Positions 1 through 7,763 of a stretch of DNA of 64,000 bases are shown here, piece by piece. A program made the position numbers and the translations under genes. A model generated the notes under the pieces. It saw only the letters and a list, made by a program, of their open reading frames with translations, had not been told where the DNA came from and ran no database searches. The DNA is taken from assembly GCF_046254905.1 (NCBI RefSeq), contig NZ_CP158016.1, forward strand, positions 2,666,001-2,730,000, in the 5' to 3' direction. The stretch is from Pseudaeromonas aegiceratis (GTDB lineage Bacteria > Pseudomonadota > Gammaproteobacteria > Enterobacterales > Aeromonadaceae). The stretch's first letter is position 1, and the number at the start of each line of letters is the position of its first letter.

Positions 1-56
1 TAAAGGGGCTCTTTTTTTATCTTTTTTTTCTGCGGGATCTGCTGTCCCGGTGTGAT
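1..56 (+). other. Left edge, T-rich, possible end of an upstream terminator
   Basis: The first bases hold a short GGGGCTC followed by two runs of T (about 11-18 and 22-29). This resembles the 3' arm and U-tract of a terminator whose other half lies outside the window. No gene is seen here. Confidence 0.25.
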
Positions 57-98
57 TTGAGGCACACTAGCGCGGATTTTTTCTATCGGAGAGTCAAC

Positions 99-527
99 GT
101 GCGTCTTGTCCTGCTGTCCCTGCTGCTGGTGCTGGCCGGCTGTCAGGCTCCTGCCTCCAACCAGGCATCCCAGCCCAAGGTCCCTACCTTCTACAATCAC
201 TGGGAGCTGTTTGCCATCGACGCCGTCAAGGTGCCCAAGCTCAAGCCCGCCCAGCTGCTCAACGTGGATCGCAACTACATGGTCAGCGGCATGGCCGGCT
301 GCAACCGGGTGTTTGGCCAGGGCAAGTTCGAAGACGGCGTGCTGAGCTTCGAAAACCTGAGCACCACCATGAAGCTCTGCCCCGCCGAGCTGGACCGCTA
401 CGAGCAGAGCATCACAGAGGTGCTGAGCAACGATCCCAAGGTCACCATGTACCGTGGCGATCTGGTGCTGCGGGCCAACCACAGGGTGCTGCAATACCGT
501 CTGGTGAAGGACGCTCAGGCGGACTGA
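99..527 (+). CDS. META-domain (HslJ-like) outer-membrane lipoprotein
   Basis: A 142-residue protein starting with a lipoprotein signal: MRLVLLSLLLVLAGC, with the lipobox cysteine at residue 15. The rest is one META domain, recognised by the GCNRVFG turn near residue 68 and the downstream TTMKLCP segment, where HslJ/META proteins have TTxMxC. The GTG start at 99 is preferred over the TTG at 57 because GGAGAG sits five bases before it and the hydrophobic signal then begins at the N-terminus. Family members are small beta-rich envelope proteins linked to heat or novobiocin tolerance, but the molecular role is unclear. A perfect hairpin follows the stop. Confidence 0.75.
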   Translation: MRLVLLSLLLVLAGCQAPASNQASQPKVPTFYNHWELFAIDAVKVPKLKPAQLLNVDRNYMVSGMAGCNRVFGQGKFEDGVLSFENLSTTMKLCPAELDRYEQSITEVLSNDPKVTMYRGDLVLRANHRVLQYRLVKDAQAD

Positions 528-535
528 GCCAACGC

Positions 536-561
536 AAGAGGCCACCGACAGGTGGCCTCTT
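536..561. terminator. Bidirectional terminator between lipoprotein gene and ribB
   Basis: An 11-bp perfect stem (AAGAGGCCACC / GGTGGCCTCTT) with a GACA loop lies between two genes that converge. It can serve both, although the T-runs are short. Confidence 0.7.
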
Positions 562-584
562 GGTTTCTGGGGTTTCCCTGCGGA

Positions 585-1238
585 CTAGCTGGCCTGGGCC
601 AGCCCGGCGGACAGGTAGCCCACCAGATCCTCAATGGAGAGCACCAGCATGCCGTGCTCCTTGGCAAAGGCCACCGCATCGGGCAGCCGGCCCATGGTGC
701 CATCAGGCAGGGTCAGCTCGCAGATGACCCCCGCCGGTCGCAGGCCCGCCAACCGGGCCAGCTCCACCGCCGCCTCGGTGTGGCCGCGACGCTGCAACAC
801 GCCACCGGGGACCGCCCGCAACGGGAACACGTGGCCGGGGCGGGAGAGATCCTCCGGCTGGGCATTCGGCGCTATGGCGGTCTTGATGGTGGTCACGCGG
901 TCCTGGGCCGATACCCCGGTGGTGACCCCCTCCTTGGCCTCGATGGAGACGGTATAGGCGGTCTGGTTGCGGCTGCCGTTGTGGCTGACCATCTGCGGCA
1001 ACGCCAGGGCACGGCAGCTGTCATCCGGCAGGCAGAGGCAGACGATGCCGCTGCCTTCGCGGATCATCATGGCCATCTGGGGCACCGTCAGGTGCTCGGC
1101 GGCGAAGATGAAGTCGGCTTCGTTCTCCCGATCCTCATCGTCCACCACCAGCACCCCTTCGCCGCGCTGCAAGGCGGCCAGTGCCAAACGCACCCGGGTA
1201 TGGGCATCACCAAATTGACTAAGCAGAGACTGACTCAT
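585..1238 (-). CDS. ribB: 3,4-dihydroxy-2-butanone-4-phosphate synthase
   Basis: The 217-residue product has the same length as E. coli RibB and makes the four-carbon riboflavin precursor from ribulose 5-phosphate. The acidic metal/substrate motif DDEDRENEAD is at residues 33-42, and the RxGHTEAAVELARLAG block typical of the enzyme is near residue 150. There is no fused RibA domain. The ATG at 1238 follows AGGA by nine bases; the longer open frame upstream runs through the riboswitch leader. Control is expected through the FMN riboswitch just upstream, as for ribB in other gammaproteobacteria. Confidence 0.96.
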   Translation of the reverse strand: MSQSLLSQFGDAHTRVRLALAALQRGEGVLVVDDEDRENEADFIFAAEHLTVPQMAMMIREGSGIVCLCLPDDSCRALALPQMVSHNGSRNQTAYTVSIEAKEGVTTGVSAQDRVTTIKTAIAPNAQPEDLSRPGHVFPLRAVPGGVLQRRGHTEAAVELARLAGLRPAGVICELTLPDGTMGRLPDAVAFAKEHGMLVLSIEDLVGYLSAGLAQAS

Positions 1239-1330
1239 GGTAAGGGTCCTTGAAAAATAGTTACCAGAATCAGGGCATGAGAGAAGGCACGGCCAAAGCC
1301 GTTTGGCAGCACTAGGCTGCGGCAAGGATT

Positions 1331-1476
1331 CTCTTTCATCCGGACTATGACCGTCGGCTCTGGAGTCTCACCAGATCTGCTGACCCTGCCGTGGCAGGCG
1401 CTCGCGGGCTGACCCGGTTCGGCCAATGGCCTGGTCGGGAACACCGCCGGTGGGGAATTGCACCCCGCCCTGAGAA
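1331..1476 (-). promoter_or_regulatory. FMN riboswitch (RFN element) of ribB
   Basis: Read on the minus strand, the element opens with CTCAGGGCGGGGTG and AATTCCCCACCGGCGGT, continues with the variable P3 region and GTCAGCAGATCTGGTGAGA, and closes with GCCGACGGTCATAGTCCGGA followed by TGAAAGAGAA. These are the signature conserved blocks of the FMN aptamer. About 90 bases of expression platform separate it from the ribB start; they contain a short hairpin (ACGGC / GCCGT). FMN binding is expected to lower ribB expression. Confidence 0.95.
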
Positions 1477-1496
1477 TGTGCGTCAAACGCCAGGCC

Positions 1497-1524
1497 AGTC
1501 TACGCCTGCGCGGGCGCCAGGCAA
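1497..1524 (-). promoter_or_regulatory. Candidate sigma-70 promoter for the ribB leader
   Basis: On the minus strand TTGCCT (1524-1519) and TAGACT (1502-1497) are separated by 16 bases, placing a start about 15-20 bases before the riboswitch. The match is moderate and the position is right. Confidence 0.4.
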
Positions 1525-1573
1525 AGCCTGGGATACACTCGGTTACGCAATCGCCGGCGTCGCGCCCAAACAA

Positions 1574-1595
1574 AAGGGCAGCGTTCGCTGCCCTT
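1574..1595 (-). terminator. serA terminator
   Basis: Stem AAGGGCAGC / GCTGCCCTT with a four-base loop, followed on the minus strand by TTTTGTTT. It lies 27 bases after the serA stop. Confidence 0.8.
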
Positions 1596-1621
1596 ATGCG
1601 GTTGTGGCCTTGCCGGCTGGC

Positions 1622-2854
1622 TTAGTAGAGCAGACGGGCACGTATGGTGCCGTCGATCTGCTTGAGCATCTCCAGCGCCTTGTCGCTCTGGTCGGTCTCC
1701 ACATCCAGTACCACATAGCCGATCTCGGCGGTGGTCTGCAGGTACTGAGCCGCGATGTTGATGTTGGCCTCGGAGAAGGCATGGTTGATCTGTCTGAGCA
1801 CCCCCGGCTGGTTGCGGTGGATGTGCAGCAGACGGGTGGCCTGACGATGCTCCGGCAGGGACACTTCCGGGAAGTTCACCGCGGTCAGGGTGGAGCCGTT
1901 GTCGGAGTACTTGGTCAGCTTGTTGGCCACCTCGATCCCGATGTTTTCCTGGGCTTCCAGGGTGGAGGCACCGATGTGCGGCGTCAGTATGACGTTCTCC
2001 AGCCCCTGCAGCGGGGAGACAAAGGGATCGGCGTTGGTGGCCGGCTCCACCGGGAACACGTCGATGGCGGCGCCGCCGATGTGGCCGCTCTTCAGGGCCT
2101 CGGTCAGGGCATCGATATCCACCACCTGGCCGCGGGCGGCGTTGATCAGGATGGCCCCGGGCTTCATCATGGCCAGCTGTTCGGCGCGGATCATGTTGCG
2201 GGTATCCAGGGTGTCCGGCACGTGCAGGCTCACCACATCGGCCATGGCCAGCAGATCGTTCAGGGTCGGCACCTGCACGGCGTTACCCAGGGAGAGCTTG
2301 TTCTCGATGTCGTAGTAGTAAACCCGCATCCCCAGGCTCTCGGCGATGATGCCCAGCTGGGTGCCGATGTGGCCATAGCCTATGATGCCCAGCTTCTTGC
2401 CGCGCACTTCCACCGCCCGGCCCACGCTCTTGTCCCAGATACCCTTGTGGGCCTTGGCGCTCTTGGTGGGCACGCCGCGCAGCAGCACCATGATCTCGCC
2501 GGTCACCAGCTCCGCCACGCTACGGGTGTTGGAGAAGGGGGCGTTGAACACCGGAATGCCGCGCTTCTCGCAGGCGTCCAGATCCACCTGGTTGGTCCCG
2601 ATGCAGAAGCAGCCGATGGACACCAGCTTCTCGGCGGCCGCCAGCACGGCTTCGGTGATGAAGGTGCGAGAGCGGATGCCCAGAAAGTGCACGTCCTTGA
2701 TCTTCTCGATCAGTTCCGCCTCATCCAGGGAGCCCTTGATGTACTCCACGTTCTTGTAACCGGCGGCGGCGAACTGCTCTACGCTCACCGGGTGAACCCC
2801 TTCAAGCAGCAGGATTTTGATCTTGTCTTTGGACAGGGACAGCGGATGACTCAT
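1622..2854 (-). CDS. serA: D-3-phosphoglycerate dehydrogenase
   Basis: First enzyme of serine synthesis, oxidising 3-phosphoglycerate with NAD. The 410 residues equal the E. coli length. Visible elements are the Rossmann loop GYGHIGTQLG, the catalytic regions around AARGQVVD, DVFPVEP and LTPHIGAST, and a C-terminal ACT domain (roughly residues 335-410), which in the family gives serine feedback inhibition. AAGGAG lies five bases before the ATG. A short tandem repeat sits directly upstream, and a divergent LysR gene faces it. The gene ends at a clear terminator. Confidence 0.97.
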   Translation of the reverse strand: MSHPLSLSKDKIKILLLEGVHPVSVEQFAAAGYKNVEYIKGSLDEAELIEKIKDVHFLGIRSRTFITEAVLAAAEKLVSIGCFCIGTNQVDLDACEKRGIPVFNAPFSNTRSVAELVTGEIMVLLRGVPTKSAKAHKGIWDKSVGRAVEVRGKKLGIIGYGHIGTQLGIIAESLGMRVYYYDIENKLSLGNAVQVPTLNDLLAMADVVSLHVPDTLDTRNMIRAEQLAMMKPGAILINAARGQVVDIDALTEALKSGHIGGAAIDVFPVEPATNADPFVSPLQGLENVILTPHIGASTLEAQENIGIEVANKLTKYSDNGSTLTAVNFPEVSLPEHRQATRLLHIHRNQPGVLRQINHAFSEANINIAAQYLQTTAEIGYVVLDVETDQSDKALEMLKQIDGTIRARLLY

Positions 2855-2867
2855 GACGACTCCTTAT

Positions 2868-2900
2868 CGTGATAACCGTGATAACCGTGATAATCGTGAT
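2868..2900. repeat. Short tandem repeat, 9-bp unit, upstream of serA
   Basis: The unit CGTGATAAC occurs twice exactly, then CGTGATAAT, then a partial CGTGAT. It ends 13 bases before the serA start codon, in the serA / LysR intergenic region. It could be a set of phased binding half-sites or a simple slippage repeat. Confidence 0.8.
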
Positions 2901-3007
2901 CTGGGCAAACGGGCCTGGGCCCATGGGATGACGGCATACTAGGGGCATCCCATCGCGATGAAAAACGGATAATATGCATATCCCTAACCGGTAAATTCGA
3001 TAACGCC

Positions 3008-3907
3008 ATGCACATTACCCTGCGACAACTGCAAGTCTTCCTGGCGGTGGCCCGCACCCAGTCCACCACCCAGGGTGCCAAGGAGCTGGCCCTCTCCCAA
3101 TCGGCGGTGAGTTCCGCCCTGCAGGAACTGGAGACACAACTGGACGCCAAACTGTTCGAACGGGCAGGTAAACGTTTGATATTGAATGAAAACTCCCGGA
3201 TGCTCTATCCCTATGCCCTGGCCCTACTGGAACAGGGCAAAGAGATAGAGCGGCTGTTTTTGGGCGGCCGCTGCACCCTCAACCTGGGGGCCAGCAGCAC
3301 AATAGGCAACTACCTGTTGCCGGCGCTGCTCACCCGCTACCAGCAGCATAATCCCAAGGTGCAGTTGACCCTGCAGGTGGCCAACACCAGCGACATCATC
3401 CAGGCGGTGAGCAACTTCGACGTGGACATCGGCTTCATTGAAGGCCCCTGTCAGCAGGCGGATCTGGAGACCTGCCCCTGGCTGCAGGACGAGCTGGTGC
3501 TGTTTGCCCGGGCCGGCCATCCCCTGGCCGGCAAGACGCTGCGCCTGAGTCAGCTGGCGGAGGCCCAGTGGATACTGCGGGAGAGCGGCTCCGGCACCCG
3601 GGAGGTGATAGAACATCAGTTGCTGCCGCAGCTGGGTCAACTGGATGTGATGCTGGAGCTGGGCGACTCCGAAGCCATCAAGCAGGCGGTGCGCCACAGC
3701 GACGGCATCAGCTGTCTCTCCCGCCGGGTGGTGGAGGAGGCCATAGCCGCCGGCCTGCTCACCGAGCTGCACACCGCCCTGCCCCCGTTGCAGCGTACCC
3801 TGTATCTGGTGCGCCACAAGCAGAAGCACACCTCCACCGGCCTGGAGCGCTTCCTGCAGGCCTGCCAGGAGGAATTAGGCAGCGAGCCGCCCTTTCCCCA
3901 AGGCTGA
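3008..3907 (+). CDS. LysR-family transcriptional regulator, YeiE-like
   Basis: A 299-residue LysR regulator: N-terminal winged helix (about residues 1-60, with the ALSQSAVSSALQELE recognition region) and a two-lobed periplasmic-binding-like effector domain. The opening MHITLRQLQVF and the SQSAVS...FERAGKRL stretch closely resemble E. coli YeiE, which is linked to sulfite/cysteine-related regulation; transfer of that role is inference. It is divergent from serA and shares a roughly 150-base intergenic region with the 9-bp repeats. No strong Shine-Dalgarno is seen before the ATG. Confidence 0.85.
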   Translation: MHITLRQLQVFLAVARTQSTTQGAKELALSQSAVSSALQELETQLDAKLFERAGKRLILNENSRMLYPYALALLEQGKEIERLFLGGRCTLNLGASSTIGNYLLPALLTRYQQHNPKVQLTLQVANTSDIIQAVSNFDVDIGFIEGPCQQADLETCPWLQDELVLFARAGHPLAGKTLRLSQLAEAQWILRESGSGTREVIEHQLLPQLGQLDVMLELGDSEAIKQAVRHSDGISCLSRRVVEEAIAAGLLTELHTALPPLQRTLYLVRHKQKHTSTGLERFLQACQEELGSEPPFPQG

Positions 3908-4017
3908 GGGCGGATAAACTTGGGGAGGTTGCCCTAAGAGAGCCGCTCACCGAAGAAGCAGATAGTGTTCCGATTTAGACAACAAGATCCGTCCATCCGT
4001 AACGGATTTTCTTCACT

Positions 4018-5186
4018 TTAGAGAGGTAAACCATTTTTTTTGCTTGTCGGTAAGTTGATATCCAATCCACCATACAGGTTACTATCACCACCGCCGAAAC
4101 CTATTGGATCCTTGCTCGTCCATCGTCCCGTTTCCGCATCGTAATCTCTAAAACCAAACCGTGTTAACCCAGTGGAAGCCTCGTAGAGACCACCAGCATA
4201 ACCAAATGGCTGGAAGCCAGGATGGGTATCCCGGGTGATGATACCGAACTCATCATAATCAAGCTGCTGGGCAACTTCGCCGGAGGCAACATTCACAATC
4301 AGACGCGGTGAGCCCAGATGGTCGGTGATATAGCGATAAAGCGCGCCATCCTTGACCATATAGTCCGGCACATGCCCCTGCGTGCCGTATACAAAGCGGC
4401 TCACCACATTATTGTCACCATCCAGTTCCGCGATGGGATTGAGCTGGTCGCCATACAGCCAGCCCTGCTGCAACACGCCGTTGACCTTTTTGCCAACGCG
4501 CCGGTTTTGACCGTCGATGACATACTCGATGACACTCGGCGTCTCTCCGGGCACAACCACCTTAAGCAAGTTACCCAATAATCGTATTCATACTGGGTGA
4601 CCTCATCGCCACAGTGCTTACTCTTTAATTCGCCATTGGCCGTGTAGGCATAAGCGCACTCGCCATAAGAGAGCAAACGGTCTTGGTCGTCATAGCTTGC
4701 TAACAGGGGTGTCGTCTCGGCATCGGTCTGGGTTATCTTCGCGAGTCGGTTGCCATTGCTGTCGTATTGATAGCTAACCTTGGTATCCCCTCGTGTGACC
4801 TGGTCCAGCCGGCCTGCCGCATCATAGTGGAATCCCTCATCAGTGCTGATCCCCAATACCAACAGGGTACGAGATGTGATCCGACCTAACAGGTCGCGAC
4901 TGTAACTGGCCGACAATAGGGAATTGCCATTGTAGCTATGCTGCTCTGCATCCGCTTCGCCATAGGCGTTGTTGCTGCGCGTCATGGTCAGGCTGCCTAA
5001 CGTGGCTCCGGCGATCATCCCTGATTTTTGTGCTTCCCGCGTGATGGCTAATGCCCCCACCTGGGTCACCAGTCCATCCGCATCATAACTAACGTCGATA
5101 CAATCGCCGTTTACGCACTGACGCTTCACAGCGAAGTCAGAGTTGTATTCCCAAGCCACCGCGCCACGGACTATTTTGCGCGCTGA
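4018..5186 (-). pseudogene. Rhs core fragment, 5'-truncated and frameshifted
   Basis: Two overlapping minus-strand frames encode consecutive parts of an Rhs/YD-repeat protein. The first (from about 5186) has YD-type repeats such as FHYDAAGRLDQVTRGDTKVSYQYDSNGNRL. The second (from about 4580 to 4018) carries the hallmark RHS core: YITDHLGSPRLI, DYDEFG, GRWTSKDPIGFGGGDSNLYG. The frames meet near 4575-4590, where a single-base shift breaks EYDY-GNLLKV. The N-terminus is missing because an in-frame TGA lies at 5187-5189 with no Rhs sequence before it. The variable toxin is missing too: after SNLYG the sequence turns into an unrelated 16-residue tail. It is most likely a decayed remnant. Confidence 0.85.
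4253..4314. repeat. Direct repeat copy A (Rhs core DNA)
   Basis: A 62-base stretch is identical to 7027-7088, and similarity continues on both sides over about 130 bases. It encodes the DYDEFG / VNVASGEVAQQL part of the core and could support homologous recombination between cassettes. Confidence 0.85.
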
Positions 5187-5262
5187 TCAACATTTCCGAG
5201 CTTTCAATAGTAGGCTGGAGAAATAGCACGCAATAAGAAATAGTGTTATTGCTAGGATCCAC

Positions 5263-5565
5263 CTAAAAAATATGGGGTAGCATCAAGAAGATCCCCCCTG
5301 CCATCAGGTAATGTAATGGCAATTGAAAAAAAACAATTACACCAAAAATGAAAAATTCACATGCTGCAATCAAAAAACCAAAACGTAATTTTTTCAGTGT
5401 TATAAATAACTGAGCAGCTCCAAAAACCAAGATGAACAAGTTTAAATAGTTAAGTCCAATAATTATACACGACCGCAATGAAAAAATAATAACAGTCAAG
5501 CTTGCAAAAATTGCTAAAAGATCTTCGATCTTTTTATTTCTTAGCATTGCAATTATTTTTTCCAT
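5263..5565 (-). CDS. Small multi-pass membrane protein, candidate immunity protein
   Basis: A 100-residue protein with about three or four hydrophobic segments. It is AT-rich, unlike the rest of the window. The ATG at 5565 follows a perfect AGGAGG (5572-5577) by six bases, so the TTG at 5571 is rejected. It begins 25 bases after the stop of the Rhs C-terminal tip at 5590. That position, directly behind a toxin tip on the same strand, fits an immunity gene, but no known family was recognised. Confidence 0.55.
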   Translation of the reverse strand: MEKIIAMLRNKKIEDLLAIFASLTVIIFSLRSCIIIGLNYLNLFILVFGAAQLFITLKKLRFGFLIAACEFFIFGVIVFFQLPLHYLMAGGIFLMLPHIF

Positions 5566-5589
5566 GAGCAACCTCCTGAGCCGCTACTG

Positions 5590-6050
5590 CTAGTAGTCTG
5601 ATGAGTAATGATCCACAAGCGCATCATTTGCCCCTTCGTACCCTGCTGTTAATGCTCTAATGGATGCTGGGGAGTGCGTGCTTTCCCCCATTAAGTTTTC
5701 ACCCAATCTCTTTGCTTGCCATACAGGGGCTGCAACCACTCCGAAAACAAACCACCGAACAGGAAGAAGAAATCCTGATCCCGTTGAAACAAATTCGTAA
5801 TTAGTTAAGTAATTTTCCGCATCCCTTAAATCCTTTCCTTCCTGAGAAATCGCTTCCCAATTTCGTTTACGCGCTCTTCCATAAGTTTACCATGTGTAGC
5901 TCTAACATTATTGCAGTTGCCGGCCATCGCGTTATCAACAAGCCGTCTCGCTCCAGAACTCAGTAATCCAGATGGATCTACAAAACTCACCGGATTGTTG
6001 CCAACATAGGCATAGATTATTGGCCAATACACGAACTCAAAGCCCTGCAA
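5590..6050 (-). pseudogene. Rhs core tip plus C-terminal toxin-like domain, frameshifted
   Basis: The fragment starts inside the end of an Rhs core (YAYVGNNPVSFVDPSGLL, the junction motif before the variable tip) and then carries about 40 unique residues to a stop at 5826. The reading continues in the next frame, from about 5870 to the TAG at 5590-5592, as an open stretch that includes RNWEAISQEGKDLRDAENYL and ends ALVDHYSSDY. One frameshift near 5860-5880 would join the two, suggesting an inactivated toxin tip of about 130 residues. It could instead be two separate short frames. The toxin family is not recognised. Confidence 0.55.
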
Positions 6051-6360
6051 TCAGCTCAACGCTAACAATGCAAGCGTCCTTCCTCTTGACGCGAAACGGA
6101 CCAACTAGTGCATCGTCTCCTTGCCATAGCACATTCCGTTTACTCTCACTAGCGACAGATTCAAAGTTTGCAACCGTCATGTTGCAAGTAGAAAGGGCAC
6201 TATTCGCAATGCGCTGGAGGAAGTGCATTTCCTCTCTCTGCAACTTGATTTGCTCCTTCAAGCTGTCGACTTCCATTGCAGAGTCCACTCGATTGAACAA
6301 GAGAAACACCGAAGTTATGCCAAAAAATACGACAAGAACCATCATAAATATTTGCCTCAT
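6037..6360 (-). CDS. Candidate immunity protein, membrane-anchored periplasmic
   Basis: A 107-residue protein with one N-terminal membrane segment (about residues 4-22, IFMMVLVVFFGITSVFLLF), a probable short coiled coil (VDSLKEQIKLQREEMHFL) and a hydrophilic C-terminal domain. The ATG overlaps the stop of the upstream Rhs toxin as ATGA, with GGAGG a little upstream. That is the usual coupling of toxin and immunity genes. An anchored protein facing the periplasm would match a toxin attacking the cell wall. No known family was recognised; the immunity role rests on position. Confidence 0.6.
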   Translation of the reverse strand: MRQIFMMVLVVFFGITSVFLLFNRVDSAMEVDSLKEQIKLQREEMHFLQRIANSALSTCNMTVANFESVASESKRNVLWQGDDALVGPFRVKRKDACIVSVELIAGL

Positions 6361-7148
6361 TTTGATCCTGCCTCCAATGCATCTTTTGCAAATGTGACGC
6401 AAACATTGAATTTGTTTTTGCCAAATGGGTTAATTGTGTAGGGATACTTGGCGACATTTTTTTGTCTATCCAACGCAAACTGAATTATCTTCCCAGCATC
6501 CGCATCTCTGTTGCATACAGAGTTTGGAAAGTTTCCTTTGCCAAACATGATGGATACAGTATTACTAACCGCCTTCCAGGACTCGTTTGTTGGCATTCCA
6601 TCCTTGTCAAATTTTATTACTCCAACGTCGAATGGCCCCCTTACGTCTACATATTGTCCGCCATATCTACCAAAGTCGAAATATTGCGTTGCTCCAGTTT
6701 TGTTATCAATCGCAATGACTCCAGCATGGCCCAGCGGAAGACTGAAACCCATCCCTGTATCAACCTGATAACCACTGAAATATACCGCCGTACCTGCTAG
6801 GCCTGCTGGATCCACACTGCTTAGCGGATTTCCGCCGACATACCCATATAAATCACTATCCCCTCCGCTGAAATCTATTGGATCCTTACTCGTCCACCGA
6901 CCCGAATCGGCATCGTAGTCTCTAAACCCAAATCGAGTTAACCCGCTGGAGGTCTCGTAAATACCCCCGGCATAACCAAATGGCTGGAATCCCGGATTGG
7001 TGTCCCGAGTAATCATGCCGAACTCGTCATAATCAAGCTGCTGGGCAACTTCGCCGGAGGCAACATTCACAATCAGACGCGGTGAGCCAAGATGGTCGGT
7101 GATATAGTAGTAAACGACCCCATCCTTGACCATATAGTCCGGCAGCAA
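6357..7148 (-). CDS. Orphan Rhs core segment with C-terminal toxin, papain/NlpC-P60-like
   Basis: The frame opens inside the Rhs core at LPDYMVKDG, runs through YITDHLGSPRLI and GRWTSKDPIDFSGGDSDLYGYVGGNPLSSVDPAGL (about residues 1-118), then into a 145-residue variable tip. The tip has GHAGVIAID early and NVCVTFAKDAL near the end. A His-first, Cys-last order around such motifs is what permuted NlpC/P60 (LRAT-like) enzymes show (inferred catalytic pair; no search done). It may be a peptidoglycan amidase or lipid-acting hydrolase. The only in-frame starts are TTG at 7148 or ATG at 7133, without a Shine-Dalgarno, so as it stands it is a silent cassette or weakly translated. Confidence 0.7.
   Translation of the reverse strand: MLPDYMVKDGVVYYYITDHLGSPRLIVNVASGEVAQQLDYDEFGMITRDTNPGFQPFGYAGGIYETSSGLTRFGFRDYDADSGRWTSKDPIDFSGGDSDLYGYVGGNPLSSVDPAGLAGTAVYFSGYQVDTGMGFSLPLGHAGVIAIDNKTGATQYFDFGRYGGQYVDVRGPFDVGVIKFDKDGMPTNESWKAVSNTVSIMFGKGNFPNSVCNRDADAGKIIQFALDRQKNVAKYPYTINPFGKNKFNVCVTFAKDALEAGSK
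7027..7088. repeat. Direct repeat copy B (Rhs core DNA)
   Basis: Identical to 4253-4314 over 62 bases. It encodes the same core segment within the toxin-bearing cassette. Confidence 0.85.
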
Positions 7149-7157
7149 GTTGTTTAG

Positions 7158-7388
7158 CTATCGCCAATAATAATAATAACAAGCAGACAAAAACCATGCT
7201 GGTGATATCACTATTATGGCCAGCCTATATTTTAACCCCGGCTTTTTCAAATGCTCTGGATTAAAAAGCCATTCGTTTGAAAAAACACTATCATGATGTT
7301 CGTTTTTTATATTATCAACCACACCAAACCAACATAAAATAGTGATTATAGATGGGATGATTAAAGTAAAAATCAACATGAAGTTCAA
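7158..7388 (-). CDS. Small two-pass membrane protein, candidate orphan immunity protein
   Basis: A 76-residue AT-rich protein with hydrophobic segments at about 3-22 and 56-72 joined by a hydrophilic loop (NIKNEHHDSVFSNEWLF). TTG at 7388 has AGGAG seven bases upstream; an ATG at 7379 is also possible. It ends just before the Rhs scar at about 7142. It lies in a row of small genes between two Rhs scars where immunity genes are expected, but its family is not recognised. Confidence 0.45.
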   Translation of the reverse strand: MNFMLIFTLIIPSIITILCWFGVVDNIKNEHHDSVFSNEWLFNPEHLKKPGLKYRLAIIVISPAWFLSACYYYYWR

Positions 7389-7473
7389 TTGTCATCTCCT
7401 TTACGAAGGCAGGTCCCAACTGGCAGCAACCGGTGATGGACTTATACTTGCAGCTAGGCCAGAGTTAAAGCGC

Positions 7474-7734
7474 TCACACTTCATCTACTGATGACATGAA
7501 CACAATGATGTCAGCAGATTGTTCATCCCAATCCTTCCATTCGTCACGAAGATGAAAATGTTCATATTTATCGGCGTGTTCCGCATCAAATTTGTCTGCA
7601 CAGCGGAGTAGAAATCCAGCAATGTCCCTTAATGTATCCGCGGATGCCTGAATAGAAACCTCACAACACTTAATGGGCCCATCACCAGAGCTAATAGATT
7701 CCATGGAGTGACAGTATGCTTTCAATTTTTTCAT
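7474..7734 (-). CDS. Imm32-family immunity protein
   Basis: An 86-residue soluble acidic protein. The stretch EVSIQASADTLRDIAGFLL, followed by EHFHLRDEW and ADIIVF, is the pattern I know from Imm32 immunity proteins of polymorphic toxin loci (assignment from memory of the family, not a search). AAAGGAAGCACA precedes the ATG, giving a good start. No matching toxin tip is directly upstream, so it seems an orphan left after cassette exchange, possibly still protecting against a sibling's toxin. Confidence 0.7.
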   Translation of the reverse strand: MKKLKAYCHSMESISSGDGPIKCCEVSIQASADTLRDIAGFLLRCADKFDAEHADKYEHFHLRDEWKDWDEQSADIIVFMSSVDEV

Positions 7735-7763
7735 TGTGCTTCCTTTGTTTTATGGTTTTTATT

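Noticed and set aside
552..1253. Open frames of 233 and 107 codons on the plus strand across ribB
   Set aside because: They mirror ribB and have no ribosome site or known domain; high GC makes long antisense frames common. The same applies to the long frames opposite serA, tyrS, the receptor, entF, hemL and mrcB.
2868..2900. CRISPR-like array
   Set aside because: The unit is only nine bases, without spacers; it is a simple tandem repeat.
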